Assembly: GCF_022539505.1 (NCBI RefSeq)
Contig: NC_061514.1
Span: 35,989,769 to 36,053,768, forward strand
Length of the DNA: 64,000 nt
Direction of reading: 5' to 3'
Source of the DNA: Lolium rigidum
Lineage: Eukaryota > Streptophyta > Magnoliopsida > Poales > Poaceae
The number at the start of each line of letters is the position of its first letter. The stretch's first letter is position 1. The notes under the pieces are model-generated. The model saw only the letters and a list, made by a program, of their open reading frames with translations, did no database searches and was not told the DNA's origin. The position numbers and the translations under genes are program-made. This document shows, in pieces, positions 11,311 through 23,000 of the stretch.

Positions 11311-11580
11311 TGGCATGGTCTTCGTGCACTCGTCGTCGTTGTAATGCATTGTTCGCACTTGTTATGGATTGTAATAATTGACATTGCTATGCATGAACTA
11401 TGTGGACTCTATGTAACGGATTGTATGCATGAACTATGTGTGCTCGATGTATTTGTGGTGTTGTTGATGTGTTTGGTGATCTTATGTTGATATATATGTT
11501 ATATATGCTATATTTGTGAAATGCAATATTTGAAATGCAGGGATAATTGAAAAATAGCAAAAAAATGAAAAAATCAGGCC

Positions 11581-12057
11581 CCTTTGCCGTGTGTGTGCAC
11601 ACGGCAAAGGACATTTGGTCTCTTTGCCGTGCGCACACGCACGGCAAAGGGGCCACGTGTCGCCCAACCGTGCTCTGGGAGCTCCTGGGGGGCGTGCCTG
11701 TATGGGGCTTTCCCGTGCGTGGCAGAGCAAGGCCGCACGGCAAAGCTTCGCACGGCAAAGAATATTGCGCACGGCAACGCATGGCGCACGGCAAAGAAGC
11801 AGGGCGCACGGCAAAGAAACGGCGCACGGCAGCGATGGCGACGCACGGCAAAGATGCCTCTCACGGCAGCGCCCGCAGCGCACGGCAGAGATGGCGACGC
11901 ACGGCAAAGGGCGTTGCCGTGCAATCCGTCCATGCGCACGGCAAAGGCGGCTTTGCCGTCGAAGACGTTGCCGTGCAAACTTTGCCGTGCGTGCACGCAC
12001 GGCAAAGGCTTTGCCGTGCGTACAGGCCTCTTTGCCGTGCAAAGCCTCGCACGGCAA
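11581..12057. repeat. Subterminal repeat block of CACTA A, 3' side
   Basis: More than 20 direct and inverted copies of CACGGCAAAG / CTTTGCCGTG variants end 20 bases from the terminus at 12,077. Confidence 0.9.
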
Positions 12058-12080
12058 CGCCTGGTTCTCCCGTAGTGACC

Positions 12081-12456
12081 CCTATCTTTTCCCAAAGTGT
12101 AACCCTACGAAATTCTGTTTACGGACTCACGTTGTCATCACACGATGGATTGCAGCCCTCTAATCACGGGAGCCTAGGGGAATTAAACCAACCAAATGTT
12201 TCCACGTATCTCCATATAAGGCTTTCCGTAACAATCTTTCCGTACGTATAGCATTTTCGTTATTTTATACCGTTTTATACTAGTCGGTTCCGGGGGTCTC
12301 AAGGAATCGCGTAAATTAAGCGATTAGCAGCGTAGAGTCGGTTTACGATGCGAGATTGCCTGGTGAACCCTTGCCTTATATTAGTCGTTCCCTTGGCACG
12401 GCAGCCAAGGTTCACAGATCGACGCGGCGTAATTGCCAGATCGGATCCAAACTAGC
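12081..12456. other. Upstream region of F-box gene 2
   Basis: About 375 bases of spacer after CACTA A. Any promoter for F-box gene 2 that lay further upstream is now separated by the 6.1-kb insertion. A TTATATTA motif near 12,373 is a weak TATA candidate. Confidence 0.3.
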
Positions 12457-13956
12457 ATGGCTACGTCCTCGCCGCCGGGAAGCAGAGATCGCCTGAGCCA
12501 GCTCCCCGACTTCCTGCTGGGCCACATCATCTCCTACCTTCCCAACAAGGAGGCTGGCCGCGCGGCGGCGCTTTCTCGACGGTGGCGCGACGTCTTCTGC
12601 AACGTCCACACAGTCTCCTTCGGGGAGCACGAGGGCGCGAGGGCCAGCGACTGGACCACCTTCTATTACGAGGCTGAGGAGAAGAAGAGCTGCAGCTGGG
12701 CGCTCCTCAATGACGTCTGGTCGGCGCTGCTCTGCCGCCGCCGGTGCGCGGCCACACACGTGCCGCTGCGCCGACTCAGCTTCGCCTTCGACAGCTGCCA
12801 CCCCTGGAACTTCGTCCACGTCGACCAGTGGCTCACTTACGTGCTGCGGCATAACAAACTTCAGGAGCTCCACCTCGACCTCCGCTTCTGGCTTGGCCCG
12901 ATCTGCCAGCGCAGCAAGGGCCGCTATGGCGATGATGGTTCCGACAAAGAAGAAGAGGTGGACAGTGACACGGACAACTCCGACGCTGAGCACGGACGCC
13001 GGAAGTGGAGGCCGTGCTCCTACGTTCTCCCCAAGGGGCTCTTCTCGTGCATCGGCATACGGACGTTGTGCTTAAGCAACTGCCGGATGAAGCTGCCCAA
13101 GACGGTGGACCTACCGTACCTCGAGACACTGAGCATTACCCAACCCCGCCGCGACGGCGGGAGAAGCGTCCAACGTCTCATCTCGAGCTGCCCCTGCCTC
13201 ATCGACCTGACACTGGAGGCCATAGCCCGCCTGAAGAGCGTCACGGTGCTCGACAAGCGCCTCCGCCGCTTCGCCCTCCGGTGCTGCCACAATGTGCGGT
13301 CCGTCGACATCGACGCCTCAGAGCTCAAGTCCCTGGACTACAGTGGCTTGGCGCCTTTGGAGTCGCTCCTCTCCCTGCACGGCTCGCCAGGGATCCCTTC
13401 CTGCACCATCAACTTGTGCAAGGCCCCCTCTAATGAGGATGACCACGACAGGTTCATACGGTTCATGGAGAAAATCTCCGACGCCAAGCGCCTGCACCTC
13501 CACCACCGGTGCCTGCCAGCCATGACCTTCGGGGGGTTCCCGTCGTTCTCCAACCTGACGCGGCTGGCACTGCAAGGTCCCCTCCAGAGTCCCAGCGTGG
13601 TGCTTGTGATCCTGGAGCAGACACCAAACCTTGAGATCCTCTCTCTTTTCATGGAGCCCGCCGTGGTTCCCGGCGACAACGCGGAGCCCTCTGTGGTTCC
13701 CGGCGACAACGCGGCTCCCCACGAGTCGAGCTTCTCGGTCCCATGCCTGCGGAGCCATGTGAGGGAGATCAACATGGTGCACTACGAGGGCGACGCGCTG
13801 CAGAGGACGATAGCCAGGCTCTTGTTCCGGAACGCGCTACTTCTTGAGAGGATGTGCGTTGTGCTCGTGAGGGGCACATTCGCGTTGCAGGATGCACTGA
13901 CGAGGGAGATTAAAAGCTGGGTGGTGGCTGCCCATGCAGAACAGATTTTCTTGTGA
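12457..13956 (+). CDS. F-box protein 2 (single exon)
   Basis: Predicted SCF substrate receptor of 499 residues. The F-box is at about residues 12-56 (DRLSQLPDFLLGHIISYLPN, then SRRWRDVF). The rest is a degenerate LRR domain. An acidic, Lys/Arg-bounded insert (about residues 151-185, KEEEVDSDTDNSD) interrupts it, and a 10-residue unit VVPGDNAEPS is directly duplicated near residues 403-421. The ATG at 12,457 is the first before the F-box. The frame is intact with no intron needed. CACTA A ends 380 bases upstream. Its 3' half and flank were tandemly duplicated (copy at 29,896-32,414). In length and layout it resembles F-box gene 3, which is convergently oriented beyond that copy. The substrate is unknown. 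Confidence 0.85.
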   Translation: MATSSPPGSRDRLSQLPDFLLGHIISYLPNKEAGRAAALSRRWRDVFCNVHTVSFGEHEGARASDWTTFYYEAEEKKSCSWALLNDVWSALLCRRRCAATHVPLRRLSFAFDSCHPWNFVHVDQWLTYVLRHNKLQELHLDLRFWLGPICQRSKGRYGDDGSDKEEEVDSDTDNSDAEHGRRKWRPCSYVLPKGLFSCIGIRTLCLSNCRMKLPKTVDLPYLETLSITQPRRDGGRSVQRLISSCPCLIDLTLEAIARLKSVTVLDKRLRRFALRCCHNVRSVDIDASELKSLDYSGLAPLESLLSLHGSPGIPSCTINLCKAPSNEDDHDRFIRFMEKISDAKRLHLHHRCLPAMTFGGFPSFSNLTRLALQGPLQSPSVVLVILEQTPNLEILSLFMEPAVVPGDNAEPSVVPGDNAAPHESSFSVPCLRSHVREINMVHYEGDALQRTIARLLFRNALLLERMCVVLVRGTFALQDALTREIKSWVVAAHAEQIFL

Positions 13957-14218
13957 TCTTTCATGGAGTGTAATCTCCTAAGTAAGAATGCAATCTCACA
14001 ATATTTTTCTGAAGGTGCCTGAGCCTGAGAATAATTTTGGATGTAAAAGATTACACTCTCAGAATAATGTTTATGAAGGAGCATGAGAATTATTTTGCAT
14101 GCAAGAACATTTGAATTACATTGTCGTGATACGTGTGTTGCAGTGAAATCTCTTGGCTCTAGTGGCTACTAGCTATCTGTGAAATGACTTTTTAGAAGGC
14201 AAATAAAAATGTGTACTA

Positions 14219-14471
14219 CTCCCTCCGTCGCAAAATGTAAGACGTCTAAGGATTAGTCAAAAGTCAACATTTTTTAAGAAATTTATATATAAAAATATAA
14301 ACATTTTACAGTACTGAATCAACATTAATAGATTCACCATAAAATATATTTTCTTAATATGTCCATTCGATATTGTAGATGTAAATATATTTTTCTAAAT
14401 ATTTTGTCAAAGTTAGTAACTTTTGACTTTTTACTAGTTCTTAAACGTCTTTTATTTTGGGACGGAGGTAG
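14219..14471. mobile_element. Stowaway-type MITE (copy 1)
   Basis: Starts CTCCCTCCGTCGC after TA and ends GGGACGGAGGTAG. The same insertion is in the duplicate at 30,733-30,992, so it predates the duplication. Confidence 0.85.
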
Positions 14472-14799
14472 TTTATTGTCGTTTAGATACTATATACTAC
14501 TCCTAGATTATCTGAGATTTATTAAAATTATATAAGTGTTGTACTGCGCATTACCAAAATACTGCTGCTCGTTTGGATCAGAAAAGGTTGAAACGATCGA
14601 TTTGATCGCTTACTGCTGGCGCGAGCCAGATTGGAGTTGGGCTTGTAGCAGGTAGCATTGCCAAGAGCTGCACCGCCGCCTGCCTCCGCCTTCGGACAGC
14701 CGACACCACCACCGCCTTCCGCCGCCCATCCACTACGCACTCCTTCCCGTAGCAACGCGCTTCCACCTCCACCAGTGACATGCCTCTCCGCGCATCTAA

Positions 14800-15725
14800 G
14801 GATGTGTTTGGTTGGGGGAGCTGGGTCGACTCGCGTCGGGTCGCACCGGTTCGCCCGTTGTTTGGTTCGCGAGCGGTAAGGGGCGGAGCGGCCCGTGAGG
14901 GAATATACCCAAAATATGCTGTATGGGGCGAAACGGCAAAATCGGTGGAATCACGCGGCCCGCGAGCGGACTCGCTCAATCGCCCTCTTCGCTCACCCAT
15001 CGAGGCCTCGACCTCTCCTGGCTCCCTCCACGATCCGCGCGGGTAGGCGGCGACCGGAGCAGCGCGGCGGCGGCGCGGGAAGGAGCGGCGGCGGCCGGAG
15101 CGGGAAGGAGCGGCGGCGCGGGAAGGAGCGGCGGCGGCCGGAGCAGCGCGGCGGCGGCGCGGGAAGGAGCAGCGCGGCGGCGGCGCGGGAAGGAGCGGCG
15201 CGGCGGCAAGGACGGGGCGGCGACGAGCGCGGCGAGGGCGAGGCAGGCAAGCACGGCGACGGCGCGGCGGCAAGGACGGGGCGGAGGGGAGGAGCGGAGG
15301 GGAGGAGCTGGAGGCGCGGGCCGCCGCCGCCGCTACCGTGGTGTGCCGCAGCTCGGCCATGGCGGGATCGGCGCGAGCAGTGTCGCGGCTGCGGTGGAAG
15401 TGGGAACAGCGGATGGTCGAGGTAGCGGCGGCGTTCGACGGAGGCGGGGAAGGCGGCAGAGGTCGCTGGTGGCGCGGATGGTCGAGGCGGCGCGGGAAGG
15501 AGCGGCGACGGCGACCTGTGAAGCAGTAGCAGCGGCAAGGGACACCACTCAGACTCAAACAACCAAACATGAGAGTGGTTTGTTCCATTCACTCCCACTC
15601 AGGAAACCAATCACGAAACTCGTTTCGTTCCACTCAGACAACCAAACACTCAGACGAATGGGGTGGCCCGGCAAAATATGGTTGGCCATAACCCATGCAG
15701 TCTGAATCCCCAACCAAACACATCC
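14800..15725. mobile_element. TAA-target (PIF/Harbinger-like) element, 926 bp, GC-rich core
   Basis: Termini are GGATGTGTTTGGTTGGGG, inverted at the right end, flanked by TAA at 14,797-14,799 and 15,726-15,728. The core (15,040-15,330) is a GC-rich array of GGCGGCGGCGCGGGAAGGAG-type repeats, with open frames in many registers but no recognisable protein. The duplicate copy lacks this element and carries a different one in the same TAA. Confidence 0.85.
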
Positions 15726-15728
15726 TAA

Positions 15729-16192
15729 GTCCCAGCGACACTCTGCTATTTTAGACTTTAGTTGTCCTGCATGCTGGTGGCGACAGATTCCTCGGTGATC
15801 CAGCTGTCATTAACCATGTCTGCCTAATCACTGGAGGAATCAGTAGCGGACGAGCGTGACCAGGATCTGCCCCGAATCTGGACGTAGGAGCCTATGGTGG
15901 GATGTCCGGGGTGCAACATGCACATGGTCGGACACTAGATTCACTCTCAAATGAAAAACCAATACACCTTATGAGATGCATATTATAATTTATCAGATGT
16001 GTTGTGTTATTTGCCTTCTTTTATCCTAGATTTTGTTACTTTAGATAGCAACATTGTGTTACACTTTCTAGTCCTAAGTACTTGCCACATGTTAAATGAA
16101 TCCAGACACATTTTAGATTATATTTTGCCTAAATCTAAGGCAAGTATTTAGGACTGGAGGGAATATTTGACTTCTTTTATTCTACTCCCTCC
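15729..16192. other. 3' flank of F-box gene 2, copy 1
   Basis: Unique-looking sequence collinear with 31,706-32,155 but visibly more diverged than the coding part of the duplication. No gene is seen. Confidence 0.5.
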
Positions 16193-16194
16193 GA

Positions 16195-16287
16195 TTCATA
16201 TTAATTGACTTCAATATGGATATATCTAGAAGTAAAATGTGTCTAGATACATCCATATTAGAGTCAATTAATATGAACCGAAAGTAG
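16195..16287. mobile_element. Small Stowaway-type MITE, 93 bp
   Basis: CTCCCTCCGATTCATATTAA at the left is mirrored by TTAATATGAACCGAAAGTAG at the right, flanked by TA (16,193-16,194; 16,288-16,289). The duplicate shows the exact empty site at 32,153-32,166. Confidence 0.85.
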
Positions 16288-16314
16288 TATAATTATACAC
16301 TACGGCAAAACAGG

Positions 16315-16780
16315 GCTTTGCCGTGCAGCCCAAACGCACGGCAAAGGGGCAAATCGGCTCGGCAAAGCCTTTGCCGTGCGGCCGTGCACGGCAAAGATTG
16401 CACGGCAACGATCCGCCCGGCAAAGGCGTCTTTGCCTTGTCGCGCGAAAATCGCACGGCAAAGGCTTTGCCGAGCGACGCAGCGTTGCCGTGCGCTGTGG
16501 CCTCTTTGCCGTGCGTGTTCCTTTGCCGTGCGTTCTGCCTCTTTGCCGTGCGACTTTCTTTGCCGTGCGCTTCCTCTCCATCCCGCACGGCAAAGACTTG
16601 GCTTTGCCGTGTGCTTCTCTTCCACCCTGCACGGCAAAGGTACGTACAGCAGCACCAGGTGGGCAGCGCGGGCAGCCTTTGCCGTGTGCATGTGGCCTTT
16701 GCCGTGTGCTTGTGCACGGCAAAGAGTGCCTTTGCCGTGTGCTGTGGCCTTTGCCGTGTGCATGTGCACGGCAAAGATTG
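16315..16780. repeat. Subterminal repeat block of CACTA B, 3' side
   Basis: Many inverted and direct copies of CTTTGCCGTGCG / GCACGGCAAAG, same family as in element A. Confidence 0.9.
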
Positions 16781-17044
16781 TGCAAATTTGACAGAATTTC
16801 CCTGCTTCCCCATTAATCCCTGCATATGCAATTCACAAATACCAATAACAGTCCAGATACACATATAGCACAATATATAGAGTATTTTCATCATCAACAA
16901 CATAGTTCATACACGAGTAGTCCAACAAAGTCCATACAATAGTTCAAGTCGCATAATTAGTTCATACAAGCAACATCAACAACAAAGTCTCCAACATAGA
17001 ATGTTCCAAGTCGCACAACAAGTTCATACATAAGCAATATCAAC

Positions 17045-17110
17045 CTTGGCCACTTCCTTGTCCTTCTCCACTTCCTTGTCCTTCTCCACTTCCTTGTCCT
17101 TCTCCACCTC
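17045..17110. repeat. 21-bp minisatellite coding a GEGQGS tail
   Basis: Three tandem copies of a 21-base unit (CACTTCCTTGTCCTTCTC core) lie in the last exon of the TNPA-like gene and repeat the seven-residue unit SGEGQGS on the minus strand. Confidence 0.8.
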
Positions 17111-17124
17111 CTACGAGTTCATAG

Positions 17125-17470
17125 ATGCATAAGTGGCATGGAATGGCTAAAATTGACATGTAAGAACTAGAATTGACATAGAAGAACTAGAATTGACATG
17201 GAATGGCTAAAATTGAACATAATCACTAGAATAGACGTGGAATGGCTAAAATTGACATGTAAGAACTAGAATTGACATGGAAGAACTAGAATTGACATGG
17301 AATGGCTAAAATTGAACATAATCGCTAGAATTGACATGAAATGGCTAAAATCCAACATAATGGCTAAGGATGACATGGAATGGCTAAAATTAACATGGAA
17401 TAGCTAGAATTGAACATAATGGCTAAAATTGACATGGTTGAATGGCTAAAATTCACAAGTGACATGGTAT
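17125..17470. repeat. Intronic minisatellite (GACATGGAATGGCTAAAATT)
   Basis: About 15 imperfect units of ~21 bases, alternating GACATGGAATGGCTAAAATT and GACATGTAAGAACTAGAATT, lie in the last intron of the TNPA-like gene. Confidence 0.85.
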
Positions 17471-20029
17471 GGAAGAATTAGAAGTGTAGGAGAACTCACC
17501 TAGAAACTGTTGCAGGCTCCGGATGATGCCCGTATTGTTGACAGTCAAGCCAGGTGTCAGCGGGCTCTGACTTGGCGCTTGCTGGAGGAGTGCCATCACA
17601 GCCGGATCAGGCGCGGGGATCTGCAATATCCAAAGTTCGGTTAGACAACAAACAAGATTGAGATTCTGATATTAAGTTAACCACTTACCCAGTTGGGGAA
17701 CATAGGAGGACACGACGTGCTAGGAGCACTACTCCCCGGTGGGGAAGTCAGCACGGCCTGGTTCATGAACATCTGCTGGAACATCTGCTGCTGTTGTTGC
17801 ATCTCGCCGCAACATCTCGCTGCTGCATCTGCATGTTCTCCCTAAGCTGCTGCCGCATCCGCATCTGCTCCTCTTGGTGCCTCCGTTCCCTTTCTTCCAT
17901 CTCCGCCTACGTTGTGTTGCCGCGATGTCGGTAACATTGCAATGGAAAACATGTAATGAAGCGTAGAGGATCGACGAAGAACTTACCCGTAACTTCTCCA
18001 CAGCCTAGGTCCGAAGCCCGTGGGCGGGTCTCTACCCGAGGCTGCTCGCTCCTACGCCCACGACGGATCCGGCGTAGAGATGGAATGGTCTTTGGGTCGA
18101 CTAACCCGTCAGCAATCCATAGGCGGCCACCCTTCTTGCCTTGTCCCGCAAGCACCGCAACCTCAACATCAAAGTCTTCGGTGGTTGGGTCGGCGTCTTC
18201 GCCGTGCTTGGCCTTGAACGTCGAGCGGTACGCGCCACACTGGGCCTCCGCTAGCCCATTGACCCACACGGACCCCGTTTCAGGATGCGGCTCCCTCCTG
18301 GTCTTGGACTTTTGGAAAAGGCCAAACAAGTTTGGTGTCACGCCTGTCTTCACTTCCTGCAAAAGAGTACATGCAAGTAAGTGAAGAGGGACACCCTTGC
18401 GGGGCTAACAATAACATGAAACGAAAGAATGAAGAAACCATTTGCTCGCCTCTTCGCTGCAAGGTAAGGGCCAAGTTCTTGCTGCCCGAGGACATGTGAT
18501 CCACCTCCCATCTCTAAACGCTTCGCTTGCCCTCCTCGTGCTTCCGGGCGTACTCGAGGGATGTCCACCATATGACCATCGCAAGAAAGCACGCCTTGTC
18601 TTCCCCGACGTACTGAGGAGGGTTCTACATACACAAGATAGACCCATTATTAGATAACACATCGATGCTAATACCTGCAGGTACTGCCACGGTGCCATGA
18701 GCGTATCCCGACAATCAGCCTTACTCATCCAAACTTTGCGCTCGGCGTGCCGGTCGCGGACGCACTCGGACACGTGCCTCGTAGTGCATGCCGGTCACCC
18801 TCACCCCGCACAACTCGTGTAAGATAACGTCGCACGCAATTTCCTCGCCCTCGGCCCTCGTGAAGTATTTCTGCAACCATGCACATAGGTAAAACAAGAG
18901 GAATTAGAGCAACTATTGGTAGTCAAGAAGTGTTTGATTGCTAAGAAGCCAAAAGTCACGTACCCAGAAGTGGCGGACAACCCGCTCTTGCATGTTGGCG
19001 CACTTTCCGCTAGGATCTTCCGCGTAGCTGTAGTGCTTCCAAGTCCAAGCCACATCGCGGCCACCACTAGGGAGATTGACAATCCCAGGGAAATGCTTCC
19101 TAATTAGGCCTCCAAGGATGTTCGAGTACTCACGTGTCGGGAGCCTCCTCGGGTCACCATACTTGAACATGCTGCACAACGAATTGCCAAAATCAGTATG
19201 CATGTGATAAAAATTTGTATAATGATAAAAATTTCAATAATGGAATGCCAAAATCAGCATGTACCTCTTTCCAGCGGGCACGAGAACAACATCACGGAAG
19301 GCCCAAGTTTTTAGCTTGGGGAGTTTCGTAATCCCGCGCTTATACGGCTTCTTGTCCCGTGGTTCCAGCCTCTCCTCGGCTGCAACGTACACCTCCTCCT
19401 CGGGCGGATACCAAGCTAGGTCTGGGTCTAGCTCCTGCGGCAAACCCCCCAACCCCTCATCCTCCTCGAGGTCCTCCCCACCGTCCTCCCCACCGTCCTC
19501 CCCACCGGCCTCCTCGTCCTGCCCACCGTGCTCCTCACCGTCCTCCTCGTCCTCCCCACCCCACTGCTCCTCGTCATCATCCTCGGATGGGGGAGGACTA
19601 GGAGAAGGGGTACGAAGTCGCCATGGCTGGGCATTCTTCCTCCGTGGTGGAGGGCTAGGAGGAGCGCTAGGAGGAGCGCTAGGAGGACGTGTTCGCGACG
19701 ACGAACCACTCGAAAGTCCCACAAGCTCAGCCACGGCCTTGATCTTCTTTTTGAAACCTCCCTTTCTTTTTCTTGGCGGCATGTTTCAATCACCTGCAAA
19801 CACAATGAAAAGAGTGGTTTATTAGTATGCAATGTAAACAGATGAATATTAGTGAAATCAACAATAAATAGCACATAGTTCAGTACATAGATCATAGTTT
19901 ATTACAAATAACACATAGTTCAGTACATAGGATAGCATCACAATTACAACTACATAGATCATAGTTTATTACAAATAACACATAGTTCAGTACATATATA
20001 GGATAGCCTCACAATTACAACTACATAGA

Positions 20030-23000
20030 TCAGTAGCCTATGTCGACATCCGTAATCGGACCACATGTTTCATCATCATCAGGCTCAGCGAACCAATAAT
20101 CATCGATGAAACCTGGAGGTGGTCCATTTGGATCTAGGTCAATGCCTGCTTTGAACGCCTCGAGCAAACTTAGGTCTTCTACGGCACACACATCCTCAGC
20201 TTCATATTCTTCATTGTCTTCCTCCATAACCGCATCTTCTTCTTGCTCATCGTCTACGACCATGTTATCAACAACGGCCGACAAGTCGATAGTGAAATGA
20301 CCGGGGAGCCCTTCTTCTTGATAAAAATCAACAGTCCTTGTTGAGGGGTCTACGCGGCGGTAATCGTCCTTGTTTGGCGGGGGTGGCCTAATGCGTGAAG
20401 GAACCGTCATCACAACATCCCATCCATGTAGGCGTTTGGTCGGGTTTCGGCACGCGTACGGGAGATAGAATACTTGGAAGGCTTGGGTGGCCAAAATGTA
20501 CACGTCCTCTCCCTTATAAACAGAGCTTCTTTCAACTTCGACCAATCCAATTTCAGGATCCCGTCTCACGCGACGTGGGTCGAACCAATGGCATTTGAAT
20601 ACGACGGGATTTAGCCCTTTGTCAAACCCGTAATTCAGCTCGTATATACCCTCGACTCTTCCATAGTAATGGAGTCCATCATCACCTTGACATACCACCC
20701 CGCTATTTATTGTCTTCTTGTTTGGACGGCTTGTTGTGTATTGATGGGTCCGGAAGCGATACCCGTTCACGTCATAAGAATTGAACGAGTCGACGGAATG
20801 GTTGAAGCCCCTAGCAATTTTTCGTAGCAAGGGATTCATGTCTTTGTCGGTTCTTGCCTACAAGATTAGGACGACAAGTTTAGAACAAGAAATGTCGGCC
20901 GAAATGTCGACAGAGTGTACAAACAAATTTGGATAGGATAGTACCAAACCACGGAACCAGCTACGAAACCGTGACCGCCGCCCTTATCGAAAATATCCTT
21001 GGATTCTTCCGAGGTAGGATCCCTGTGGGTATACCTCCAATATTTAGTCGTGAATTGTCTACAACGGTGAACGGAGGAAGAGTTAGCCACGAACATACGA
21101 TGAATGTTTGCGAATAACTAAATGGTTAGCACTTACTTGATGTACGGCTTCACTTCCACCATGGTGTTCAAGACATATGAGTGGATCAACTCCCGCTCAT
21201 GTAAATTCGTTGTGTACGGCTTCGAGCCACTTGACTTGCCGCTAAGCCCTATGAAGATGCTAAGCTTGGGTACATCTTCATTGTTGGCGGCATTGTAACG
21301 GAGGACCGGGTTGTGCTTTGTGGGAATGTTGGGATCATAGTGCTTAGTGGTGAAGTTTGCCACCTCCACGTTCAGGACTGCCTCGGCTATGGATGCTTCG
21401 ATCTTGCATTTATTGCCAGTCATCTGACGAAGCTTTTGTGTTTATCTCTCGGGACCAAACTGCCAACGGCCCCAATTCGGCCCCCCCTTTAAGCATTCCT
21501 TCGCGAGGTGGAGGATCATATGTTGCATCGGATTAAAGAACGCTGGAGGAAAGATCTTCTCTAGATCGCAAAGCAACATGGGTGCCTGTTCATCCAGCTT
21601 CTCAATCACTTTAGTGTCTAACTCCCTAGCACAAATCCGGCGGAAGAAATAACTCAACCTCGCTAGCACTCGCCAAGTCTTCTCGGGGACATAGCCTCGA
21701 ATCATCACCGGCATTATCCGCTCAATCCATACGTGGTAGTCATGACTCTTCGGTCCTTGTACTCGCAACGTTTCAATGTTAAGACCCCTCATCCGAGTTG
21801 GCTGCGAACCCATCGGGGAAAAACAAGGAGTCCTTCATCCATTGGAAGACCTCCCTTTTTGGGCCTTTGTGAGGCAGAACGGAGCGTGTGGCTTAGTCCA
21901 AGTTTTTTGGCACCTTGAGGTGGCTTCATGTTCAACTCGGCCTATCGCACAACTTTTCTTGGTCAATTCGAGCTTTTATGTTATCCTTCGTCTTCTCAGT
22001 GTCCACTATGGTGCTCCAAATGGCTTCACTGATATTCTTCTCGGTGTGCATTACATCAATGTTATGCGGGAGCTCCAGAAACTCAAAGTAAGGAAGCTTC
22101 CAGAAGCACGGCTTGTGGGTCCATTGGTGTGTCTCCCCATATCCCAAGAAACCATTCCCATCAGGGTTAGGCTGGAGAGCGTCTAACTCGACCTTGGTTT
22201 CCTGTCCGGTCTTCGGAATTGGCTTCGGTGCATGGACAACGCGGCCTTTTTTTAAGCTCTTTACATCACTCATGTATTCATGACTCTGCTCAAGGAACTG
22301 TCGAGCTTCATCAAAGCAGGAATACTTGCCACCCTTGTTTAGCCAGAAGAAAGTCACGGCTTGCCTGCACTCCGGACAAGGCCACTTCCCATGTGTACAC
22401 CACCCGCAGAACAAAGCACGTGCTGGCAAGTCATGCAGAGACGTGTGGTACCAGACATACATATCGAAGTGTTCCTTCTTTGCCGCGTCATAAGTTCGGA
22501 TCCCGCGATCTTCCCAGCCAAGAAGCAAGTCATCAATCAGTGGTTCCAGATACACGTTCATGTTCTTACCCGGGTATTTCGGTCCCGGGATTATCATCGA
22601 CACAAACATGTACTCCGATCTCGTGCGGACGCCGGGGGTAGGTTCAGGGGAATAACAAACACCGGCCAACAAGCCGTATACCGCAGCCGACATACCATAT
22701 GGATTGAACCCATCGGTTGATATCGCAATTGCTACGCTCCTCGGGTCACCGGCTTTCAGGGGATATTTCTTGACAAAGTTCTCCCATGCAGTACCATCCG
22801 ACGGATGTATCATCTTGCCACTGTCTGGTCTGATCCCTTCTACAGCCCACCTCATCTGCTGGGTAGTATCCTCGGTCATGAAGAGCCGCTGGATCCTCGG
22901 TAGGACTGGAAGATAGCAGAGGATATTCTTGGCAACCGTGGTCTGCCTCTTCTGACCATCACCATTGGTGTCAACCTCAAAGTACCTAGAGGTTTTGCAA

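Larger units (their letters stand above)
5965..12077 (+). mobile_element. CACTA element A, non-autonomous, complete ends
   Basis: The left terminus is CACTACGGGAAAA and the right terminus, on the reverse strand, is CACTACGGGAGAA. The 3-bp target duplication ACC is at 5,962-5,964 and 12,078-12,080. Order of parts: subterminal repeat block (5,984-6,345); satellite array with telomere-like tracts (6,480-9,635); spacer; second subterminal block (10,096-10,228); GC-rich tract (10,260-10,665); remnant exons of the second transposon gene (10,978-11,310); terminal subterminal block (11,581-12,057). No transposase (TNP2) coding sequence remains, so mobility would need an enzyme supplied by another element. 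The layout is the same as in element B, read in the opposite direction. Confidence 0.93.
17044..19782 (-). pseudogene. TNPA-like second gene of CACTA B (frameshifted)
   Basis: Probable subterminal-repeat-binding partner protein of the transposase. Exon 1 starts at 19,782 (MPPRKRKGGFKKKIK) with a basic start, then Ser/Pro-rich and Asp/Glu-rich tracts. Exon 2 (about 19,171-18,962) encodes MFKYGDPRRLPTREYSNILG and a Trp-rich segment. Later exons carry FGLFQKSKTRREPHPETGSV with EKAE-like context, matching the Transposase_24 region of plant CACTA second ORFs. Next comes a Gln/Arg-rich coil, then TVNNTGIIRS, then a GEGQGSG tail. The frame shifts by one base near 18,775-18,782 and again near 18,535, so the gene is broken here. 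Exon edges are approximate. Confidence 0.65.

Noticed and set aside
5984..12057. Regular CACGGCAAAG repeats resembling a CRISPR array
   Set aside because: Copies are irregularly spaced, occur in both orientations and sit at the ends of elements with CACTA termini and target duplications. The genome is eukaryotic.
11482..12251. Frames with repeated HGK, ARQR and LCRA peptides
   Set aside because: They are translations of the subterminal repeat CACGGCAAAG in its different frames, not genes. The same holds for 16,293-16,903, 6,040-6,430 and 29,009-29,413.
14578..15705. Ala/Arg/Pro-rich frames of 200-336 codons
   Set aside because: They lie across the GC-rich core of the 926-bp TAA-target element and cross its borders in several registers.
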